DNA of 64,000 nucleotides, from contig CAVXQE010000002.1 of the NCBI GenBank assembly GCA_963763755.1, positions 186,001 through 250,000 on the forward strand. The letters are read 5' to 3'. The translations under genes and the position numbers were made by a program. The notes below the pieces were generated by a model that saw only the letters and a list, made by a program, of their open reading frames with translations, was not told where the DNA came from and made no database searches. Shown one piece after another: positions 19,032-30,560 of this stretch (position 1 is the stretch's first letter; every line of letters begins with the position of its first letter). The DNA comes from Gaiellasilicea sp963763755 (GTDB lineage: Bacteria; Actinomycetota; Thermoleophilia; Gaiellales; Gaiellaceae).

Positions 19032-22000
19032 CTATGAGTACGTCGCCACGAACGTCGCTGTGGCCGCGGTGAACATCGCGTATTGGATGCCCTTGATCGT
19101 CTGCACCGTGTACGTGACGGGCGAGCCGGCGCGCGTGATCCCGGTCAGCGTGCCGGTGCGGCCCTGGATCGGCAGCATCGTCTGCAGGCCGTTCGCGCCC
19201 GCGCCGACGGTGGTGACAAAGGTGAAGGTGCCGCCGCTCCAGCTGAGGCCGCGGATCGTCGAGCTGTTGCGGCCGTCGACCCACGTCGAGCAGCTGCTTG
19301 TACGAGATCACCGGCACGCTGCGGGCCTGCGCGGAGGCGACGATCGCCTCCGCGCCCGGGTGCGGCGCGGTGTTGTCGGTGTGCATGTTCGCTCCGAAGG
19401 CGCCGTAGTACCCGAGCGAGCCGATCGCGTTGTCGAGCAGCGCGTCGATCGACGTCGGGTAGTTCGTGGTCGACTCGTCGGTCATGTTCGTGTTCTGCTG
19501 GTAGACGTCGATCAGCGTCCCGTCGAGGTCGGCGAAGCGCATCGGGAAGCCGCCGCCGTTCATGAAGCCGGGCTTCGCGCCGATCCAGGGCCCGGGGTAG
19601 TGGTAGTAGTTGGCGTCCATGCGGATGCCGCGGGCGAGCTCGACCTTCGCGTTCGAGGCCCAGTCCGGCCAGTAGACGCAGTGCGTGCGGCTCGACACCT
19701 GAGCCGGCACGCTCGTGTACTTCGCCGGGAACGCGGCCAGCTGCGTGTCGTAGATACGTGCCGAGCTCTGCCTCGGTGATCGGCGTCGTCGGGCACGACG
19801 ACGACGAGCGGGATGCGACGCCGACCTCGAAGCCCTCCGCGGTGTACGTCGGCCGCCTGGGCATTCGTCAGCGTCGCGTTCGGATAGATGTAGCGAGGTC
19901 GAGCGGACGCAGTCCCAGTTGACGACCGAGCAGCCCGCCGGGCTCAGCGCCTTGTAGCGGTCGAAGTGGCTGGCGGTGCCGCCCGTGCGCCGAGTCGGCG
20001 AGTGGTCGTCGCCGCTCATCACGACGACCGCCTTCTCGCCGCGCGGCAGGTACCAGAAGCGCGGCAGCGGCATCTTGTCGCGCTCCATCACCGTGATCAG
20101 GTTCACGCAGCAGCCGCTGCTGCTCGTCCGCCTGCGGGATCGCGATCTTGTTCGTGTCGAGCCAGTCGGGCTGCACGTCGCCGGCCTTCGCGCCGTAGAA
20201 CAGGTCGTCCGGGCGGATCCCGCGACACGCCGTCCCGCTCCTGGCCGGCCCAGGCCGGATTGCCCTGGCGCGTGTAGACGACCGAGCGCGCGAGGTCGTA
20301 GGTGAACGCCGCTGCCTGGCCGCCGCTCGAGCCGACCGAGCGCAGCGTCACGGCCGGATTCGACGTCGCTGTCGTCGCGTTCGAGTAGAGCGTCGCGACC
20401 GACGTCGCGCCGTTCAGCGTGTAGCGGTCGGCGGTGCCGTGGAACTGAATCGTGCTGCCGACGATCCCGACGCCCGGCCCGGATCGCCGTGGCGACCTGC
20501 AGATAGGCGTTCGCCAGCGTCGTAGCCCGCGTCCGTCAATCCCGAGCAGGCCGGCGAGCTGCTTGTCCGGGCGCATCGCGACAGGTTGCCGCCGCCGTTC
20601 ACCCAGCCCGTCAGCGTCGTCACCTGCGCGGCGTTCAGCGTCGTGTCTCCGAGCACGACGACGTCGAACTGCGCCAGCAGCGCGGGCGAGACGAACGCGA
20701 CGTCGATCGTCGTGAAGGCGTCCAGGCCCTCGTTCCGCAGGATCTCGCCCAGGTACGACCCGAACGGGTTCGCCGGTCGAGCCGACGACGAGGATCGGCG
20801 GCGGAGACGCCTCGGTCGTGAACGACCAGGTCGAGTCGGCCGCGAGCGGGTTGCCGGCGAGAGTCTGCGACGCCGGTCGAGCCGCCCTTGACCGTGACGG
20901 TGTAGGTCGCGCCGTACTGGAGCGCTGCCTGCGGCGTCAGCGTCGCGGTGCTCGTCGCCTGAGTCGTACGTCACGTTCGCCGGGACGAGGACGTTGCTCG
21001 CGTCCCTCAGCTGGAACGTCGAGGACGTGATCGATGCCGGCGTTCATCGGCTCGTTGAACGGACCGTCGGCGAGCTCCCGACGTTGATGCCGGCGCGACC
21101 CGGGTGCGGGCGTTCGGCGCAGATGATCGTCGGCGCCGTCATGTCAGGCGTGACGCTGCGGTTCATGTCGATCTGGATCTCGGCGGCGCTGAGCGCGCGG
21201 TTGTAGACGCGAACCTCGTCGATCGTGCCCGCTGAACCACTCGCCCCAGACGCTGTTGCCGCCGATCCGGAGCGGCGCCGGTCGAGGTCGGATCGCGCCG
21301 GCGGCCGCAAGCTGCGCGACCTGCGTGCCGTTGACGTAGAGGCGCAGCGTCGCGCCGTCGTACGTCGCGGCGAGGTGGCTCCACGTGCCCGGTGGGCAGC
21401 TGGCTCGTGCCGTTCGAGCGATCCGGAGCGCTCCCGCCGATGACGATCTCGACCGCCGGGCGAGTTGCGTGCTCGTGTTCGCGTAGAGGCCGTAGACGAG
21501 GTTCGCCGGCCTGCTCCTTCAGCACGCCGGTGCGCCAGTTGCCGGTGGTCGTCGGCCGCACCCACGCCTCGAGCGTCATGCCGGTCGTCAGGTCGAGCGT
21601 GGCCGAGTCGGGCACCGATGACCCAGGCGTTCGTCCCGTTGAAGGAGAGGGCGTTGTTGAACTTGCCGGCCGTCGATCCAGGCCGCGTTCGCCGAGCGTG
21701 CCGTTGTTGCCGCGGCCGGACTGGTCGGCGGTCGTCGAGCCGCTGCCCTCGTCGAACGCCCACGCCGCCGACGAGGCCCGGCGAGCGGCGGTGTTCTGAC
21801 ACCGTGACCGCGACACTTGGCCGACGGTCGTCGTGTTGCCGGCGGCGTCGCGCGCGACCGCGGAGAGGGTGTGCGGGCCGTTCGGCAGCCGAGAAGGTGT
21901 CCCAGCGCGATCGAGTAGGGCGCGGTCGTGTCCTCGGCGCCGAGGTTCGCCCCGTCGAGCCTGAACTGGACGCCGGCGACGGTGCCGTTGTCGGACGCGT

Positions 22001-25000
22001 TCGCGCTGACGCGTGACAGCGCCGGTGACGGTGGCGCCCGGCGGCCGGCGCCGTGATCGAGACGGTCGGCGGCGTCGTGTCCGCGGTCGACGAGCGCCGT
22101 CGCCTCGTTGCCCGCCGGGCCGACGTTGCCGGCCGCGTCCTCGGCGGTGACCTTGTAGTAGTAGGTGCCGGCGGCGAGGCCCGTGTCGGTGTAGCTCGTG
22201 CCGGTCGGCTGCGCGATCCGGTTGCCCGACGACGGCGTGAAGCCCGGCGGTCGTCCAGCGGTGGACGTTGTAGCGGGCGACGCCGACGTTGTCCGTGGCG
22301 GCGCCCCAGCTGAGCGCGATCTGGCCGAGGCCGCCGGTCGCGGTCAGCGTGCCGGGCGCGCTCGGCGGCGTCGTGTCGGGCGCGCTGATCGACGTGTTCA
22401 TGTCGGCCTGGATCTCGGTCGCGGTGCAGGGCGCGGTTGTAGATGCGGACCTCGTCGATGTCAGCCGTTGAACCATTCGCCCCAGATCGCTGTTGCCGCC
22501 GATCTTGAGGGCGCCGGTGGAGGTGGTGATCGAGCCGCTGGCGAGGAGCTGTGCCGGCCTGGGTGCCGTTGACGAAGAGCCTCGAGCACGGTTCCGTCGT
22601 AGGTGGCGGCGAGGTGCGTCCAGGTGTTGAGCGGCGAGCTGGTGCGGTGCCGCGCGACCGTCGCGGACGCCGCCGTTGAAGATGTTCGCCTCGGGCACCT
22701 TGTCCGGTCGGTGTCCGGTCGGCGTAGAGGGCCGTAGGCGTAGGCTGCCCGGGGCGCTCTTTCATGATCGCGGTGCGCCACCGTTGGCCGAGCGGCGTCG
22801 GCGCACCCAGGCCTCGAGGGTCATGCCGTTTGTGAGGTCGAGGCTGTTGCGCGTCGGCGACGGTGACGAGGTCGTTGAGTGCCGTTGAAGCGAGAGCGCG
22901 TTGCCGAACTTGCCCGCAGTCGCGTCCAGAGCGGCGTTCGCTGATCGTCCCGTTGTTGCCGTTCCCGGACTGGTCGGCGACCGTCGTACCGATGCCCGCG
23001 TCGAACCCGTACGCAGCGACGAGGCCGACGGCGGGCGCGGTCGGGACGCACTGGCGGTCGCCTCGCTGGACGCGGGGCTGATGTTGCCGGCTGCGTCCTC
23101 GGCGGTGACCTTGTAGTAGTAGGTGCCGGCGGCGAGCCCGGTGTCGGTGTAGCTCGTCCCGGTGGGCTGCGCGATCCGGTTGCCCGCGCTGGGCGTGAAG
23201 CCCGCCGTCGTGCGCGCGGTGGACGTTGTAGCGGAGTGACGCCGACGTTGTCGCGTCGAGGCGGTCCAGGTGAGCGCCGCCTGGCCGGCGCCGCCGGTGG
23301 CGGTCAGCGCGCCCGGCGTGCTGGGCGCCGTGGTGTCGAGCGACGGTGGCGCTTGCCGTGTTCGAGACCGGCCCGATGTTGCCGGCCGCGTCCTCGGCGG
23401 TCACCTTGTAGAAGTAGGTGCCGGGAGCGAGCGCCGGGGTCGGCGTAGCTCGTGCCGGTCGGCTGCGCGATCCGGTTGCCAGCGATGGCGTGAAGCCTGA
23501 GGTGCTGCCGCGGTGCACGTTGTAGCGAGCGACGCCGATGTTGTCGGTCGCGGCGGTCCAGGAGATGTTGATCGTGCTGCCCGCGGCGATTGCGCGCTGA
23601 CCGCGGTGGGCGCCGTCGGCGGCCGTGCCGTCGGCCACGGTCGCAGGCGACTCGTTCGACGGTCGCGCTGATGTTGCCGGCCGCGTCTTCGGCCGTGACC
23701 TTGTAGTAGTAGGTGCCGCTCGCGAGCCCGGCGTCGCGTAGCTCGTCCCTGTCGGCTGCGCGATCCGGTTGCCGGCTGCCGGAGTGAAGCCGGCTGTTGT
23801 CGCCGCGGTGCACGTTGTAGCGGACGACGCCGACGTCGTCGGTGGAGCTGCGTCCAGGTGAGGTTGACGGTGCTGCCGGTGACGGAGCCTGCGAGCCCGC
23901 TGGGTGCGGTCGGAGCGGTCGTGTCCGCGCTCACCGTCGCCGACGCCTCGTTCGAGACCGGGCCGATGTTGCCCGCGGCGTCCTCGGCGGTGACCTTGTA
24001 GGCGTAGGTGCCGGGGGCGACCGTATCCGACGTAGCCGGTGCCGGTCGGCTGCGCGATCCGGTTGGCAGCCGACGGCGTGAAGCCCGCGGCTGTCCGCGG
24101 TGGACGTTGTAGCGAACCACGCCGACGTTGTCAGTGGCGGCGCCCCACGCAAGCGTCGCCTTGCCGATCGCCGCCGACGAGCACTCAGCGTCCCCGGTGC
24201 TCCTGGCGCCGACGTGTCGCCGACGACGGCGCTCGCCTCGTTCGAAGCCGGCCCGATGTTGCCGGCCGCGTCCTCGGCCGTCACCTTGTAGAAGTAGGTG
24301 CCGGCGGCGACGGATCGGTGTACGTCGTCCCGGTCGGCTGCGCGATCCGGTTCGCGGCCGACGGCGTGAAGCCGGCGTCGTCGATGCGGTGGACGTTGTA
24401 TCGGACGACGCCGACGTTGTCGGTGGCCGGCCCCCAACTCAGCTGCGCAGAGCGTCAGCGCTGCCGGTTGCCGACGAGCGTGCCCGGCGCAGACGGCGCC
24501 GTCGAGTCCGGGTTCGTGACCGGCCGGTTCATGTCCGCCTGGATCTCGGCTGCCGGCGAGCGCGCGGTTGTAGATGCGGACTTCGTCGATGTCGCCTTGG
24601 AACCATTCGCCCCAGATCGTGTTGCCGCCGATGCGGAGGGCGCCGGTGGAGGCGGTCATCGAGCCGGTGATGAGGAGCTGTGCGGCCTGGGTGCCGTTGA
24701 CGTAGAGCGCGAGCACGGTGCCGTCGTAGGTCGTTGCGAGGTGCGTCCAGGTGTTCAGCGGCGAGCTGGGCGGTGCCGCCGACGTCGCGGTAGCCGCCGC
24801 TGAAGACTTCCGCCGTCGGGCACCGTTGTCAGGTCGGTGCCGGTGGCGTAGAGGGCGTAGGCGTAGGCTGCCCGGGGCGCTCTTTCATGATCGCGGTGCG
24901 CCACGTCGTTCCGAGCAGGCGTGGGGCGAACCCAGGCTTCGAGGGTCATGCCGTTGTGTGAGGTCGAGGCTGTTGGCGTCCGCGACGGTGACGAGGTCGT

Positions 25001-28000
25001 TCGACTGCCGTTGAAGGTGAGCGCGTTGCCGTACTTGCCCGCAGCTGCGTCCAGCCCAGGTGGCGTTCGCTGACCGTGCCGTTGTTGCCGTTCCCGGACT
25101 GGTCGGCGACCGTCGTGCCGATGCCCGCGTCGAAGCCCCAGTAGGCGGCGACGAGCCCGGCGGCGGTCCCGTCGGGACGAGCGCGCTCGCTTCGCTCGGA
25201 GGGCGCGCCCTACGTTGCCGGCGGCGTCCTCGGCGGTGACCCGGTAGTAGTAGGTCCCACCGGCGAGGCCGGTGTCGACGTAGCTCGTTCCGGTCGGCTG
25301 AGCGATCCGGTTGGCGGCGCTCGGCGTGAAGCCGGCAGTCGTCCCGCGGTAGACGTTGTAGCGCGCGATGCCGCCCGCAGTCCGTCGAGGCGCTCCACGA
25401 GAGTCGACGATCTGCCCCGGCGCCAGCCGTGGCGGCCAGGTTCGCCGGTGCCGTGGGCGGGGTCGTGTCGGCTGTCGCCGTGCCGCTCGCCTCGTTGCCG
25501 GCCGGACCGACGTTGCCGGCGGCGTCCTCGGCGGTGACGCGGTAGTAGTAGATGCCGGCGGTGAGACCGGTGTCGGTGTAGGTCGTGCCGGTCGGCTGCG
25601 CGATCCGGTTCGCCGCGCTCGGCGCGAAGCCCGCGGTCGTGCCGCGGTGCACGTTGTAGCGGGCGACGCCGACGTTGTCTGTCGCCGCGCCCCAGGTGAG
25701 GCTGACCTGACCGAGGCCGCCAGTCGCGGCGAGCGTGCCGGGAGCTGCCGGCGCGATCGCGTCGGGCGAGCTGATCGACGCGGTTCATGTCGGTCTGGAT
25801 CTCGGCGGCGCTGAGCGCGCGGTTGTAGATCCGCACCTCGTCGATCAGGCCGCTGAACCACTCCGACCAGATCGAGTTGCCGCCGATCCGGAGCGGCGAT
25901 GCCGACGTCAGGATCGTGCCCGGCGACCGCGACCGTGGCGCACCTGCGTGCCGTCCGACGAACAGCCGCTCGGTCGTCCCGTCGTAGGTCGCTGCGATGT
26001 GCGTCCAGGAGCCTGCCGGGCACCTGCGCCGTGCCGTCGAGACAGGCGCGCCGTGCCGCCGACCGTCACCTGCGACTGCGGGCGGTTCGCCGCCGTGCTC
26101 GAGTAGAGCCCGTAGACCAGGTCGCCCGGCCGCTCCTTCACGACCAGTGTTTGCCAGCTGTTCGACGACGGTTGGCTGCACCCAACCCTCGATGGTCATC
26201 CCGCTCGTCAGGTCGAGCGCGTTCGAGTCGGCGATCGTGACCATCGCGTTCGTGCCGTTGAAGGAGAGCGCCTTGCCGAACTTGCCCAGTCGTCGCCCAG
26301 GTTGCGTTCGACAGCGTGCCGACATTGCCGTCCACCGGACTGGTCGGCCGTCGTCGTGCCCCGGCCCTCGTCGAACCCGTACGCGGCCACGAGGCCCGGC
26401 GGCGGCCCGGCCGCGACGCGTTGCATTCGCCTCGTTCGACGCTGGGCCCACGTTGCCGGCGGCGTCCTCGGCGGTGACGCGGTAGTAGTAGGTGCCGGCG
26501 GTGAGTCCGATGTCGGTGTACGTCGTGCCCGTCGGCTGCGCGATTCGGTTCGCGGCGCTCGGCGTGAAGCCGGCAGTCGTGCCGCGGTGGACGTTGTAGT
26601 GGTCGATCCCACCGGCATCCGTCGACGCGCGTCCAGGCGAGCGCCACCTGACCCGGCCCGGACGTCGCCGTCAGACTGCCCGGCGCCGTCGGCGGGGTCA
26701 CGTCGCCTGCGGTGGAGATCCGGATCATCGACGCGACCGACGGGACGCCGTTCGTGTCGACGCACGAAGAGCATGTAGTCGCCAGGCGGCGCCAGGTTCG
26801 CGTTCGCCGGAGCGCGTCACCGTCAGCTTGCCCGGCACCGGCCGTGAAGTTGAGGAACTGGAAGCGCTGGTTCATGTCGAACGCATGCGTCACCGACGGC
26901 AGGCGGATCAGCGAGACCTGCGCGATCGAGGCCGCGTTCGGAGTCGTGACGTCGAAGTCGACGCCGTAGGCGGTCGCCGAGGGTGCCGCGGTGATGGTCG
27001 GCCTGGTGCCCTTGAAGAGATACGGCGGCGAGTAGATCTCGGCGTTTCGTCTGGTTGACGGCGATCGAGCGCCGGCAGCTGGCCGCCGCCCGCCATCAGG
27101 ACGCGGCCGTCGGGCAGCAGCAGCGCCGTTGAGTGGTAGAGGCGCCCGTTCTGGAGCGAGTCGACCGTCGTCCACGTCTCCGTGTCCGGATTCCAGATCT
27201 CTGCCGGCAGCACCGAGTTCGCGATGTCGACGCCCGTCGGACCTCGAGCCACCGCCGCTCGCCAGGACGGTGCCGTCGGGCAGCAGCGTCAGGTTGTGGT
27301 ACGACCGGCCGTGTGCCATCGGTGCCGTCTCGCGCCACGCGGGCGTCGGCAGCGTTCATGTCGATGACCGCTGTGCGCCCGTGTCGATGCATACGAGCGT
27401 GCGCCGCTCGAAGTCGGGGTCAGCCCAGGAGCCTGACTTCATGATCTTGTTCGGCCGGTACATGACCGCGCTGTGCCCGTCGAACGGGCTCGTCCCCACG
27501 GTCGTCCAGGTCGCATGTCGCAGGGTCGAGGGTGCGCGTGATCGTGTCCGGGCCGGCGTCGAAGACCGACCGTCCGAGAGCACGAACATGAACGGGTAGA
27601 GCGGCGAGGTCAGCGTCGCGCTCGTCAGGTCGGTCCACGTGTTCGTCTGGCGGGTTGTAGATCGGACGGCAGTGAGTTGACGGACGCATCGTAGAAGGGC
27701 GGGTACCGCGCCCGGACGGTCCTGGACGATGTTGTCGCCGGCGAACGTCGAGCACCCTGCCGTCAGGAAGCTGCGGTGGCTGTCGGATACCAGCGGCCGA
27801 CGCTCATGTCGGGCCCGCGGAAGTAGGTCTTGGTCATCGGGTTGAAGAGCGTCGTGTCGGCGAGCCCTTCGTTCGCGTTGATGTGACCGCCGACGAGCAG
27901 CGTCCGGCCGTCGGCGAGCTGGATGTGGCCCGAGCAGAAGAGGTTGCGCCCGTACGGGACCGGCGTGAAGGCTCCCGTGGCCGGATCCCAGAGGCGCTCG

Positions 28001-28254
28001 GAGTTCGGGTCCGCGGCGAAGCCGTCGAGCGCGAACACCTGTCCGGTCGGCTCGAGCGACATGTGCACGGCGACGAGCGGCCACGCGACGGGCGCGCTCC
28101 AGTCACCGATGACGCTCGGCGGGTCGCCGGGGGCAGCGCTAGAGCCACCGAGCTGCACGAGCGCGACGAGCACCGCGATGGTCGCGAGCACGCTGCGCTG
28201 CCACGAGGGAATCCCTCGCCAGAGTCGATTGGTATGTGCTGCAGTTGTCCGCAT
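19032..28254 (-). CDS. ~3,070-residue secreted galactose-oxidase-like / 9x FN3 / 4x LamG / deacetylase-like protein, frame broken
   Basis: The start at 28254 (MRTTAAHTNRLW) gives a signal segment (SVLATIAVLVALVQLGGSSA). Residues about 40-390 form a kelch propeller of the galactose/glyoxal oxidase type with its marker phrases GRWYPTATAA, GRSYHNLTLLPDG, GRLYHSTALLLPDG and VTHAFDMNQRFQFLNF. The galactose-oxidase-type C-terminal Ig domain follows (VDTNGVPSVASMIRI). In order come FN3, LamG, two FN3, LamG, five FN3, LamG, FN3, Ig, LamG and a Big_5-like domain. The last part is the same amidotransferase-like plus deacetylase-like module as in 13983-18881. Tyr/His positions fit copper-radical oxidases, but the Cys-Tyr pair could not be verified because frames shift. 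No convincing stop separates the parts. Several single-base insertions are present, so treating it as one gene is an inference. Confidence 0.7.
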
Positions 28255-28340
28255 GGTCAGTCCATCCGGCTGCTGTACGCCGGAGTCCTTGTTATCCCGT
28301 GCAGCGGCGAAGCGGACAAGGGCCGGAAGTTCAGACCGGC

Positions 28341-29502
28341 CTATCCATGCGTCGGGGTTCGACGAAACCCGGCGAGCCTGCGCGCCAGCGCCCCGTCGCG
28401 CTCGGCGAGGCGGGCCGCCACACGCTCGGCGGTCAGCGCGACGCCCCACGCGGCCATCGGCACGAAGACGAGCTCCAGCCGGAACGCGCTGAAGACCGGG
28501 GCCGCAAGCACATAGCCGAGCGCGAGCACGGCCGCGGCGGTCATCAGCGTCGTCGTCGTGTCGCGGATCTCGCGCCTGCGCCAGACGAGGAGCAGGAGAG
28601 CGAGGACGCCGCCGACGAGGAAGAGCGCCGTGTACCACTCGCCGCGGCGGAGGAAGCCGACGTTCGCCCGGAGCAGCTCGACGAGCGCGCCGGGATAGTG
28701 GCTCGCGATGAATCCCCAGCGAGGTGTCGGCCGAAGGCTCGGAGTCGTTCACGAGCAGCGCGAGCAGGTCGCGCACCGGGGTCGAGAAGAGGAGGAGGGC
28801 CGGCAGTGCCGCCGCCACGCCGGTCGCGAAGAGCGTCACCGGCGTCCGGGAGCGGCTGCGCAGAGCGCACCAGCCGACGGCGAGGATCGGGATCCACATG
28901 CTGTCGCGCGTGAAGGCGAGCAGCGCGATCGCGCCGATCCAGAGCGGCAGCCAACCGAGCCCGCGCTCCAGCGCGAGGATTGCGGCTCCGAGCGCGACGA
29001 TCTCGAGCGCGAGGCCCCAGCTGTCGGTGAGCGGGAAGGACGAGTGGTGCGTCAGCGGCGGCAGCAGCGCAGCACCGACTGCGACCATCGCGGCGACCGC
29101 GATCCGGAAGCGCAGCAGCAGCAGGCCGAAGAGTGCCAGCACCGCCGCGATGTAGCCCACGAGCGAGAGGTCGAGGAGCGAGCGCTCCTCGGTCACCGGG
29201 TAGAGCGCCGCGGCCGCGAGCGGCACGGCGACTCGCCGCTCGTAGAACGGCTCGTTGTACTCGACCCACGTCTTGTTGCCCGTGTGCCCCGGGTCGCGCT
29301 TGCGCAGCTCAGCTGCGAGCGGCCCCTCGAACACCTTGTCGACGGTGTTGTCCTCGCCGCGCAGCTCGAGAACCCGCGCCTGGTAGTAGAGCGCGTCGGG
29401 AGTCCACTCGACGGGGTCGTGGAAGGCCGGCCAGACGGCGAGGCAGGACAACGCGGCCAGTGCGGCCGCGATGATCCCGATTGCTGCCCAGCGTGAGCTC
29501 AC
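28341..29502 (-). CDS. Multipass membrane protein of the glycosyltransferase-39/87-like type
   Basis: About 387 residues with roughly nine hydrophobic segments, starting with MSSRWAAIGIIAAALAALSC and a first periplasm-type loop (DPVEWTPDALYYQARVLELRG). Acidic residues and ERR follow, then segments such as SLVGYIAAVLALFGLLLLRF and LPLWIGAIALLAF. The layout (long first extracytoplasmic loop after one helix) matches GT-C membrane glycosyltransferases that use polyprenyl-phosphate sugars, but no defining motif is certain. One frame change near 28725 splits it; downstream FIASHYPGALVELLRANVGF continues cleanly to the stop at 28341. It lies between the giant oxidase gene and the epimerase on the same strand. 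Confidence 0.7.
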
Positions 29503-29530
29503 GTTGCCTGCCCCCCGTCGAGTGCCGGTC

Positions 29531-30523
29531 TCAGGCCCCGGCCGCGCGAGCGTCCAGCAGCCGCTGCTCGCGGTGCCAGTCGATCGTGCGCTCCAGACCG
29601 TCGTCGAGCGAGACCTTCGCCTCGAAGCCGAGGAGTGCCTGAGCCTTCGTCGTGTCCGGGATGCGGTGGCGGACGTCCTGGTAGTTGCCGGGCATCTCGT
29701 CGTAGCCGATGAAGGTGGCGCGAAGCGGCTGCGGGATCTCGAGCTTGTCCTGGATCTTCTCCGCCAGGCACCTGATCGAGAGCGCGTCCGTCGAGCCGAC
29801 GTTGATCACCTCGCCGCGGGACTCCGGTGTTTCCAGAGCGCGCATGAAGCCGTCGACGGTGTCCTCGACGTAGGTGAAGCTCCGCGTCTGCATGCCGTCA
29901 CCGTGGATCTCGACGGCCTCGCCGTTCAGCAGCGACTCGATGAAGGTCACGGTCGGTCCGCCCCACCAGGTGAGGTGGTTGCGGGGGCCGTAAACGTTGA
30001 AGAGCCGCAGGATCGTCACCTTCAGGTCGCGCTCGTCAGCGAGCGCCAGCGCGTGATGCTCGTCGTACATCTTCGAGACCGCGTACGCCCAGCGCTTCGA
30101 CGTCGGCGGGCCGATCACCAGCTGACCGTCCTCGCGGTACGGCGGCGTGCCGTCGCCATACACGTCGGAGGTCGACGTCACGATCACGTCCGCGTCGAGT
30201 GCGAGCGCCACCGAGCACGCCGCGTTGACGCCGGTGACGTTGACCTCGAGCGTCGCAAGCGTGCCGCCGTAGCGCGGGATCTTCTTCGCCGCGAGGTGCA
30301 TGATCGCGTCGCAGCCGTCGAAGGCCGCGCGCAGCGGTCGCCGCTGGGTGCAGTCGAGCACCTCGAACTTGAAGCCGCGGTGGTGCAGGAACGGCTCCAT
30401 GTTCGCCATCGAGCCGTATGACATGTCGTCGACGCCGACGACCTCGTAGTCCTCCGCAAGCAGCCGCTCGCACAAGTGCGAGCCGACGAAGCCTGCGGCT
30501 CCGGTCACTCCGATCTTCTTCAT
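29531..30523 (-). CDS. NAD-dependent sugar epimerase/dehydratase (extended SDR)
   Basis: 330 residues, the usual length for this family. The Rossmann motif TGAAGFVG covers residues 7-14; STSDVYG supplies the active-site Ser/Thr near 117, and Tyr147-x3-Lys151 (YAVSK) is the catalytic pair. LFNVYGPR is the conserved substrate-loop phrase. These mark an extended short-chain dehydrogenase acting on a nucleotide sugar, such as UDP-glucose/galactose 4-epimerase, UDP-xylose synthase or dTDP-glucose dehydratase; the exact one is open. A strong AGGAGGG site lies six bases before ATG 30523. It sits 37 bases from the FAD enzyme and shares its direction with the GT2 gene, forming a three-gene group. Confidence 0.9.
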   Translation of the reverse strand: MKKIGVTGAAGFVGSHLCERLLAEDYEVVGVDDMSYGSMANMEPFLHHRGFKFEVLDCTQRRPLRAAFDGCDAIMHLAAKKIPRYGGTLATLEVNVTGVNAACSVALALDADVIVTSTSDVYGDGTPPYREDGQLVIGPPTSKRWAYAVSKMYDEHHALALADERDLKVTILRLFNVYGPRNHLTWWGGPTVTFIESLLNGEAVEIHGDGMQTRSFTYVEDTVDGFMRALETPESRGEVINVGSTDALSIRCLAEKIQDKLEIPQPLRATFIGYDEMPGNYQDVRHRIPDTTKAQALLGFEAKVSLDDGLERTIDWHREQRLLDARAAGA

Positions 30524-30560
30524 GGGACCCTCCTCTTGGGCCTGGGAAAGTCGTTGCTGG

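Noticed and set aside
13983..28254. Prophage or insertion element carrying the giant proteins
   Set aside because: No integrase, transposase, terminal repeats or phage structural genes were seen; composition matches the surroundings.
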